This document shows positions 58,576-64,000 of a DNA stretch of 64,000 nt, piece by piece. This stretch comes from Nocardia asteroides (GTDB lineage Bacteria > Actinomycetota > Actinomycetes > Mycobacteriales > Mycobacteriaceae): assembly GCF_021183625.1 (NCBI RefSeq), contig NZ_CP089214.1, positions 744,001 through 808,000 of the forward strand, written 5' to 3'. The notes beneath the pieces were generated by a model. The model worked only from the letters and a program-made list of their open reading frames with translations. It had not been told where the DNA came from and did no database searches. The translations under genes and the position numbers were made by a program. Within the stretch, counting starts at the first letter, position 1. Every line of letters begins with the position of its first letter.

Positions 58576-60201
58576 TCAGGCTCCGATCTCTCCTACGGCG
58601 GGCACCAGGGCCCGCTCGGCCGCCCACCGGTAGTCGGGCTTGCCGTTGCCGAGGCGCCGCACCTCGGGCACGGCGAGGAAGTCCTTCGGGATCTTGTAGC
58701 CGGCCAGCCGCTCCCGGCAGGCGGTGCGCAGCGCGAGCACCGGGATCTCGCCGGATTCGGCGCAGACCAGCGCGACGACCTCGTTCCCCCAGCGCGGGCT
58801 CGGCCTGCCGACCACCAGGGCGTCCGCGATGCCGGGGCAGCCGCGCAGCACCTCCTCGACCTCCTCGACGAAGACCTTCTCGCCGCCGGTGTTGATCACC
58901 AGCGAATCCCGGCCGAGCAGCCGAAGGGTGCCGTCCGCGTCGACGGTCACCCGGTCGCCCGGCACGGCCATGCGCTTGCCGTCGATCTCCGGAAAGGTGC
59001 GCGCGGTGGCCTCGGGGTCGTCGAAGTAGCCGAGCGGAACCCGCCCGACCCGCACCGCCCAGCCGATCTCGCGCTCCCCCGGCTCCAGGAAGCGGGCCCG
59101 GTCGGCGGAGATGGCGGTGCCGCCCGGCATCGGGGAGAAGGTCTCGACCGGGTTGCCCCTGCTGCTGCGCCCGAAGCCCATGCCGCCGGTCTCCGAGGAG
59201 CCGTAGCCCTCCATGATCATGATGTGCGGCAGCAGCTCCAGCAGCGCGCGCTTGTACACCGGGTTGGTGGCGGCGCCGCCGGTGCCGATGCCGAACAGCC
59301 CCGACAGGTCGTAGGAGCGCTCGCGCAACGCGGCGACCAGCGGCGCGGCGTAGGCGTCGCCGACCATGGTGAGCAGCGCGGCGTGCTCGCGCTCCGCGGT
59401 CTCCAGGGCTGTGCGGGCGTCGAAGCGGTCGCGGTCGTCGTAGAGGACGATGGTCTGCCCGGCCAGCAGCCCGGCGCAGGCGGTGAAGATGCCCGCGGCG
59501 TGCGAGAGCGGGGACATGGCGAACCAGGACTGGCCGGTCGCCCGCGCGAAGGCGTGCAGTACGTCGGTGGACTCGTGGTCGGCGCCGTTCATCGAGGAGA
59601 CGTACAGGTCGGCCTGCCGCCACAGCACCCCCTTCGGCCTGCCGGTGGTCCCGCCCGTGCACAGCATCGCCACGTCGTCGGGGGATGTCTCGATGACCCG
59701 GTCCGGGTCGCCCCGGCGCACCGCGTCGTCGAAGCCGATCGCGCCGGGGAGCTCCGGCGCGCCGCTGCCGTCCTCGACCACGATCAGCAGCAGCTCCGAC
59801 AGCTCAGGAACGGCCTCGGCCAGCACCGGCCCGAAGGCCCGGTGGTACACCACCGCGCTGGGGCGCAGGTAGGCGAGCAGCTCGCCGACCTCGTGCGCGG
59901 TGTAGCTGGGGTTGACGTTGACCGGAACGGTGCGCGCCTTGAGGCAGCCGATCATGGCGTCGAGGTAGAGGTCGTTGCGCATGAGCAGCGCGACCCGGTC
60001 CTGGCCGCACTCCCAGCGCTCCAGCTCGGCGCGCTCGGTGTGCAGGCCGAGCCCGCGATCGGCGAGGAAGTTCGCGAGCCTGCGGGTGCGCTCGGCGGAC
60101 TCGGCGAAGGTGCTGCGGCGCTCGCCGCAGACCGTCATCGTTCGCTCCGGCACCGCCGACGCCACGGCGTCGAGCACCGTGCCGATGGTCCATTCGGTCA
60201 C
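58576..60201 (-). CDS. Acyl-CoA synthetase (AMP-forming, FadD-like)
   Basis: A 541-residue ANL-superfamily ligase with CTGGTTGRPKGVLWR (181-195), MEGYGSSETGG and GDRVTVDADGTLRLLGRDSLVINTGGEKV. It starts at GTG 60201 with GGAGG upstream and heads the six-gene operon 60201 to 53812 (ligase, amidohydrolase, two ACADs, Rieske, isochorismatase-like). Site C stands 34 bp upstream. It should activate the pathway acid; the type resembles steroid-cluster FadD19/FadD17 enzymes. Confidence 0.88.
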   Translation of the reverse strand: MTEWTIGTVLDAVASAVPERTMTVCGERRSTFAESAERTRRLANFLADRGLGLHTERAELERWECGQDRVALLMRNDLYLDAMIGCLKARTVPVNVNPSYTAHEVGELLAYLRPSAVVYHRAFGPVLAEAVPELSELLLIVVEDGSGAPELPGAIGFDDAVRRGDPDRVIETSPDDVAMLCTGGTTGRPKGVLWRQADLYVSSMNGADHESTDVLHAFARATGQSWFAMSPLSHAAGIFTACAGLLAGQTIVLYDDRDRFDARTALETAEREHAALLTMVGDAYAAPLVAALRERSYDLSGLFGIGTGGAATNPVYKRALLELLPHIMIMEGYGSSETGGMGFGRSSRGNPVETFSPMPGGTAISADRARFLEPGEREIGWAVRVGRVPLGYFDDPEATARTFPEIDGKRMAVPGDRVTVDADGTLRLLGRDSLVINTGGEKVFVEEVEEVLRGCPGIADALVVGRPSPRWGNEVVALVCAESGEIPVLALRTACRERLAGYKIPKDFLAVPEVRRLGNGKPDYRWAAERALVPAVGEIGA

Positions 60202-60234
60202 TGCGTTCCTCCACGAAAATCCCGGCTGATGCCG

Positions 60235-60256
60235 TTACTGTATACCTATCGGTAAG
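60235..60256 (+). promoter_or_regulatory. Operator-like site C of the second catabolic regulon
   Basis: TTACTGT-ATACCTAT-CGGTAAG lies 34 bp upstream of the ligase GTG (60201, minus). Bases 60236-60255 are an exact reverse complement of site A, 13 kb away. The outer TTAC and GTAA form an inverted repeat with a 13-base spacer. Confidence 0.7.
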
Positions 60257-60334
60257 GGTGTATACAAGATTTGGGACGGCAACTCGGATGAAACCGAGGC
60301 GCGGTGAGTGTCCGAAGGCACCGCCCCCGGACAC

Positions 60335-61819
60335 TCAGGGCACGATCGCCGTGCGCAGTACCGGCTCCGCCACCTGCTGGCGGGCGAAGATGCCGCGGCG
60401 CAGCGCGGTCAGCAGGGCGGTGCGGGTCTCCTCCGGGCGGATCAGCTCGTCGAAGCCCATGTGCTCGGCGGAGTGGTACGACGCCAGCAACTCCATGTCG
60501 CGCAGTTGCGCGGCCACCTCCTCCTCCGCGCCGGAGGCGAGCCCGAGCGCGGCCGCGCTCATCGCGCCCATGGTGGCGCCGGGGTAGGCGTAGGCGGCGG
60601 TCTGGTTGTCGAAGCCGATGAGCGACATGACCATCGACCCGAACCCGTACGCCTTGCGCAGCGTGAGGTGCAGCTTGATGGTGCTCGCCGTGGTCTGCGC
60701 GACGAACATCTTCGCGCCCGCCCGCAGCACGCCTGCGCGCTCGGATTCGCCACCGGGCAGCATGCCCGGGTTGTCGGCGAGGAACACCAGCGGCAGGTGG
60801 AACGAGTCCGCGACCGCAATGAAGTGCGCGGCCTTCCCGGCCGCGGGGGCGTCGATGGAGCCGGCCAGGATCTCGGGCTGGTTGGCGACCACCGCGACCG
60901 GGTGCCCGCCCAGGTGGGCCAGCGCGCACACGATCGCCGGGCCGTAGCCGGGCTGCACCTCGAACCAGTCGGGGGTGTCGAAGACGACGTCGAGCACCGC
61001 GCGGATGTCGTAGGTGCTCCGGTTGTCCCGGGAGATGATCTCGAGCAGCTCCGGGGTCGCGCGTGGCTCTGTCGAGTCGTCGGAGAGCAGCGCGGGCGGG
61101 TATGACCACGCGCTCGACGGGAAGTACGACAGGTAGCGGCGGATCTCGTCCAGCGCGTCCTCGTCGGTCTCGGCGAGGTTGTGCACGAGCCCGCTCGGCA
61201 CCGCCACCTCCGGGCCGCCGAGATCCTCCTTGCTGATCACCTCCCCGGTCGACTCCCGCACCACCGGCGGGCCTGCGGTGAAGATCGCGCCATGGCGGCT
61301 CATGATCGCGAAATCCGAGACCGGGGCGATGAGCGCGCCGTGCCCGGCCGACGGGCCGAGCACGGCGGTGACCATCGGCACCTTGCCGGAGCACTGCGCC
61401 TGGGCCAGCAGATCGGTCGGGGTGCGGCCGTAGTGCGCGCCGGTGGGGCGGAAGCCCGCCCCCTCCAGCAGCATCACCAGCGGCACCTTGTTGCGCACCG
61501 CCAGCTCGGCCAAGCGGTAGCGCTTGGCGTTGCTGCCCGGCGCGATGGTGCCCGCCACCGTCGTGAAGTCCTCCGCGCCCACCATCACCGGGGTGCCGTT
61601 GATCAAGCCGGAACCGGTTACGATGGCGTCGGCCGCGATCTCGCCGCCGACCAGCGCACCGAACTCCTGGAACGTGCCCGGATCGAGCAGGTGCGCGACC
61701 CGGGCCCGCGCGTCCAGCTTGCCCTTGGCCCGGTGCTTCGCGACCCGCTCGGGACCGCCCATAGCCGTCGACCGTTCCCGGCGGCCGTCGAGGTCCTCGA
61801 GCGTTTCCTTCCAGCTCAT
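60335..61819 (-). CDS. Acyl-CoA carboxylase carboxyltransferase (beta) subunit
   Basis: A 494-residue carboxyltransferase of the propionyl/methylcrotonyl-CoA carboxylase beta type: an N-terminal EGAGFRPTGAHYG, GGPEVAVPSGLVHN, and a C-terminal DNPGMLPGGESERAGVLRAGA and LIGFDNQTAAYAYPGATMGAMSA. Biotin carboxylase/carrier genes are not adjacent. It would carboxylate an acyl-CoA of the pathway with an alpha subunit from elsewhere. GGAG precedes the ATG, 11 bp after the P450 gene. Confidence 0.88.
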   Translation of the reverse strand: MSWKETLEDLDGRRERSTAMGGPERVAKHRAKGKLDARARVAHLLDPGTFQEFGALVGGEIAADAIVTGSGLINGTPVMVGAEDFTTVAGTIAPGSNAKRYRLAELAVRNKVPLVMLLEGAGFRPTGAHYGRTPTDLLAQAQCSGKVPMVTAVLGPSAGHGALIAPVSDFAIMSRHGAIFTAGPPVVRESTGEVISKEDLGGPEVAVPSGLVHNLAETDEDALDEIRRYLSYFPSSAWSYPPALLSDDSTEPRATPELLEIISRDNRSTYDIRAVLDVVFDTPDWFEVQPGYGPAIVCALAHLGGHPVAVVANQPEILAGSIDAPAAGKAAHFIAVADSFHLPLVFLADNPGMLPGGESERAGVLRAGAKMFVAQTTASTIKLHLTLRKAYGFGSMVMSLIGFDNQTAAYAYPGATMGAMSAAALGLASGAEEEVAAQLRDMELLASYHSAEHMGFDELIRPEETRTALLTALRRGIFARQQVAEPVLRTAIVP

Positions 61820-61830
61820 GGCGGGGCTCC

Positions 61831-63069
61831 TCAGCGCAGGGTGTAGCGGATCGGCAGGTGCTTGAGGCCGCCGACGAAGGTGGTGGCGGTCAGCTCCGGC
61901 TCGCCGGCCAGCTCCACCGAGGTGAGCCGCGGGATCAGCTCGGCGAAGAAGCGGTTCACCTCGAGCCGGGCCAGCGCGGCGCCGAGGCAGAAGTGCACGC
62001 CGAAGCCGAAGGCGACGTGCTTGTTCGGCTCGCGCCCGATATCGAAGCGGAACGGGTCGTCGAAGGCCTCCTCGTCGCGGTTGGCCGAGATGTAGGAGAG
62101 CAGCAGCGAATCGCCCTCGGCGATCGGCACCCCGCGCAGCGTGGTGTCCGCGGTCGCGGTGCGCATGAACGCCTTGACCGGGGTGACCCAGCGGATCATC
62201 TCCTCGGTGGCCTGCGGCAGCAGCGACATGTCGGCGCGCAGCCTGGCCAGCTGGCCGGGGTTCTCCGCCAGCGCGCGCAGCCCGCCGGAGATGGTGCCGC
62301 TGGTGGTGTCGTGGCCCGCCGTCGCGATGATCGCGTAGTAGGAGACGGTGTCGATCTCGGAGAGCGGTTCGCCGTCGACGCGGGCATTGGCGATCGTGGA
62401 GGCGAGGTCCTCGGTCGGCGTCGCCCGCCGCGCCCCGGTGATCTCGGTGAAGTAGGCGAACATGTCGAGCAGCGCGCCGATCTTCTCCTCCTGCGAGACC
62501 GCCGATCGCTGGTACTCCTCGTCGTCGCTGCCGAGCAGCTCCTGGGTGAGCTTCAGCATCCGGGGGAAGTCCGACTCCGGGACGCCGAGCAGCGACATGA
62601 TCACGAAGAGCGGGTAGTTGACCGCGACCTCCTGCACGAAATCGCACTCCCCGCCCGCGTCGCGCATCCGGTCCACGTACCGCTTCGCCAGCTCGGTGAT
62701 GCGCAGCTCCATGGCGCGCATGGCCTTCGGCGCGAACCAGTCGGCGGCGACCGCGCGGACCACGCGGTGCTGCGGATCGTCCATGTGGATCAGGGTGCGG
62801 ATGCCGACGGCGGCCTGCTGCTCGTCGGACTCCGCCGACATCAGCACCGGCCGCGGCCAGTTGCTGAACAGCGCGCCGTTGCGCTCGACCGCGAGCACGT
62901 CGGCGTGCTTGGTGACGGCCCAGAAGGGCTTGTACCCGGGGACGTCGACATACGACACGGGGGTCCTGGCGCGCAGGCCCGACAGCGCGGCGTGCAGCCG
63001 CGGCTCGTCGGTGTAGGCGGCGGGCTCCGCGAGTACCTTCGCGGCTTCATCGACGATCTCCGTGCTCAT
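61831..63069 (-). CDS. Cytochrome P450
   Basis: A 412-residue soluble bacterial P450 with I-helix AGHDTTSG (251-258), ExxR at Glu290-Arg293 and the heme loop AFGFGVHFCLGAALARLE with Cys361. It resembles the CYP124/125/142 and CYP108 groups that hydroxylate terpenoid or sterol chains. No ferredoxin gene is adjacent. The ATG at 63069 has a leader word (GACTGGACGG, ten bases upstream) mirrored in front of the divergent SDR. It is the first gene of an operon with the carboxyltransferase and close to site D. Confidence 0.9.
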   Translation of the reverse strand: MSTEIVDEAAKVLAEPAAYTDEPRLHAALSGLRARTPVSYVDVPGYKPFWAVTKHADVLAVERNGALFSNWPRPVLMSAESDEQQAAVGIRTLIHMDDPQHRVVRAVAADWFAPKAMRAMELRITELAKRYVDRMRDAGGECDFVQEVAVNYPLFVIMSLLGVPESDFPRMLKLTQELLGSDDEEYQRSAVSQEEKIGALLDMFAYFTEITGARRATPTEDLASTIANARVDGEPLSEIDTVSYYAIIATAGHDTTSGTISGGLRALAENPGQLARLRADMSLLPQATEEMIRWVTPVKAFMRTATADTTLRGVPIAEGDSLLLSYISANRDEEAFDDPFRFDIGREPNKHVAFGFGVHFCLGAALARLEVNRFFAELIPRLTSVELAGEPELTATTFVGGLKHLPIRYTLR

Positions 63070-63079
63070 CCGGTCTGTT

Positions 63080-63174
63080 CCGTCCAGTCGAGGCTCGTTG
63101 TCTCGGTAGCAAGGGTGATTTATAGTCGACCTTACTGTCAAGCATTCCGTAAGACCTTCGAGCCGACTGGACGG
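63080..63174. repeat. Symmetric inverted repeat around a divergent promoter
   Basis: CCGTCCAGTCG (63080-63090) and CGACTGGACGG (63164-63174) are perfect 11-bp inverted arms, extended by GCTCG/CGAGC with a two-base bulge. Each arm ends ten bases before a start codon, so both mRNAs (P450 and SDR) begin with nearly the same leader. Confidence 0.75.
63132..63153 (+). promoter_or_regulatory. Operator-like site D of the second catabolic regulon
   Basis: TTACTGT-CAAGCATT-CCGTAAG matches the other three sites at the conserved positions, and the CTTAC and GTAAG ends are inverted. It lies in the 115-bp region between the divergent P450 and SDR genes and can control both. Confidence 0.65.
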
Positions 63175-63184
63175 TGGTATTCCC

Positions 63185-63970
63185 ATGGCACAGCCACAGC
63201 GCAGGATCGTGGTGGTCGGAGCGGGGTCCGGCATCGGCGCGGCCACCGCGGCGCACTTCCACGCGGCGGGCGAGCACGTGCTCGCGGTCGACCTGCGCGA
63301 CAACGACACCCCGGCCACCGAGCACCGCCGCTGCGACCTGCGCGACCCCGCCGCCGTCGAGCGGCTGCTCGCCGCGATCGGCGACGGCTGGGACCTGCTC
63401 GCGCACGTCGCGGGCATCCCCGGCACCGCGCCCGCCGCGGAGGTGCTCGCCGTCAACTACCTCGGCCTGCGCCGCACCGTGACCGGCATGCTGCCGCTGC
63501 TGCGCACCGGCGGCGCGGTCGTCACCGTCGCCTCGGTGGCCGCGCTCGGCTGGCAGCAGCGCATCCCCGAGCTGGAGGGGCTGCTCGCGGCGACCGACGA
63601 GGCCGCGGTGCTGGCGTGGCAGGCGGGGCAGGACCCGGCCTATCCGGTGTACAGCACCGCCAAGCAGGCCGCGGTGCTCTTCGCCACCCGGCTCGCGCCC
63701 GCGGCCTGGCAGAAGTACGGGGTCCGGGTGAACACGGTGAGCCCCGGCCCGACCGAGACGCCGATCCTCGGCGACTTCGAGACCTCGATGGGCAAGGAGG
63801 TGCTCGACACCGTGAAGGCCACCGTCGGCCGCCATGCCACCGCCGCCGACATCGTCCCGGTGATCGCGTTCCTCGGCTCGTCCGCGGCGGGCTGGGTGAA
63901 CGGCCAGGACCTGCATGTCGACGGCGGCTTCGTCGCCCCGATGTCGGTCGGCGGCCCGCTCGCGCTGTGA
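63185..63970 (+). CDS. Short-chain dehydrogenase/reductase
   Basis: A 261-residue SDR with the cofactor motif VGAGSGIG, catalytic VASVA and YSTAK, and the end NGQDLHVDGGF. A roughly 25-residue insertion (residues 120-150, LGWQQRIPELEGLLAATDEAA) precedes the tyrosine, as in 3-alpha-hydroxysteroid dehydrogenase-like SDRs of the carbonyl-reductase type. It probably oxidises an alcohol of the pathway. The ATG has a leader shared with the P450 gene. It heads a plus-strand operon that runs off the window. Confidence 0.85.
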   Translation: MAQPQRRIVVVGAGSGIGAATAAHFHAAGEHVLAVDLRDNDTPATEHRRCDLRDPAAVERLLAAIGDGWDLLAHVAGIPGTAPAAEVLAVNYLGLRRTVTGMLPLLRTGGAVVTVASVAALGWQQRIPELEGLLAATDEAAVLAWQAGQDPAYPVYSTAKQAAVLFATRLAPAAWQKYGVRVNTVSPGPTETPILGDFETSMGKEVLDTVKATVGRHATAADIVPVIAFLGSSAAGWVNGQDLHVDGGFVAPMSVGGPLAL

Positions 63971-63994
63971 CCGACCACTACTGAAAGGCGCACT

Positions 63995-64000
63995 GTGGAC
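63995..64000 (+). CDS. Possible start of next gene, cut by right edge
   Basis: A GTG at 63995 stands four bases after GAAAGGCG, a fair ribosome site, 24 bp after the SDR stop. Only two codons are visible, so nothing can be said about the product. Confidence 0.25.

Noticed and set aside
57469..60255. 928-codon plus-strand frame opposite the ligase and amidohydrolase
   Set aside because: Antisense shadow of two genes with intact ANL and amidohydrolase motifs.
46898..63970. Cholesterol-degradation (kstR) regulon
   Set aside because: KshA-like, CYP and FadE-like genes suggested it, but no hsa, kstD or mce genes are present, and the shared site does not look like the KstR inverted repeat.
1..64000. 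CRISPR arrays, tRNA/rRNA genes and insertion sequences
   Set aside because: I looked for regular short repeats, cloverleaf-like segments and transposase motifs and saw none.

Overview
The window is very G+C-rich, with frequent GTG starts, densely packed genes and many 1-8 base gene overlaps. Together with F420/FMN luciferase-like oxidoreductases, a mycofactocin-type dehydrogenase, paired large/small acyl-CoA dehydrogenases, a CYP and a KshA-like Rieske oxygenase, this points to a mycolic-acid actinomycete of the Nocardia/Rhodococcus kind (inference). I saw no tRNA, rRNA, CRISPR array, transposase or phage gene, and no gene-free gap longer than about 210 bp.

Region 1 (1-15243) is a catabolic cluster. 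It holds a DUF7064-like protein (cut by the left edge), enoyl-CoA hydratase, four SDRs, an Ltp-type thiolase, two MaoC-fold hydratases, a luciferase-like oxygenase with its flavin reductase, an HSL-family hydrolase, an acyl-CoA dehydrogenase, a second luciferase-like protein and a HAPMO-like Baeyer-Villiger monooxygenase. Alcohol oxidation, Baeyer-Villiger oxidation, lactone or ester hydrolysis and CoA-ester beta-oxidation fit breakdown of an alicyclic or terpenoid ketone/alcohol; the substrate is unknown. A CoA ligase (15252-16787) and two adjacent regulators, each a fusion of two TetR domains (16924-19316), follow and probably control it.

Region 2 (19412-24510) holds membrane and housekeeping-like genes: a SulP transporter, a diacylglycerol-kinase-like enzyme, a MarR regulator and an SMP-30-like lipoprotein.

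Region 3 (24552-34866) looks like a biological-conflict (immune-type) island. On the minus strand are a receiver-like regulator, a P-loop GTPase whose reading frame is split at a run of six G, an 845-residue GTPase-associated (GAP1-like) protein, a vWA-domain membrane protein, a multi-pass membrane protein and a small zinc-ribbon protein. Divergently, on the plus strand, are an XRE-NB-ARC-TPR STAND NTPase and a membrane-anchored SEFIR-domain protein. This is the most unusual locus in the window.

Region 4 (34933-46796) contains unrelated single genes: pxpA, a cupin/MarR pair, a GlsB-like protein, an RDD protein, a two-component locus with DUF4118-GAF kinase, two alpha/beta hydrolases, a WYL regulator, a MATE remnant, a membrane-anchored esterase, and VOC, GNAT and methyltransferase genes.

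Region 5 (46833-63970) is a second catabolic regulon. It has two amidohydrolases, ALDH, thiolase, SDRs, class III CoA-transferase, a KshA-like Rieske oxygenase, an acyl-CoA dehydrogenase pair, a CoA ligase, a carboxyltransferase and a P450. A 22-bp operator-like sequence (TWACTGT-N8-CSGTAWR) lies in front of all four main promoter regions, and a TetR regulator is encoded within the regulon. I infer one TetR controlling the whole set.
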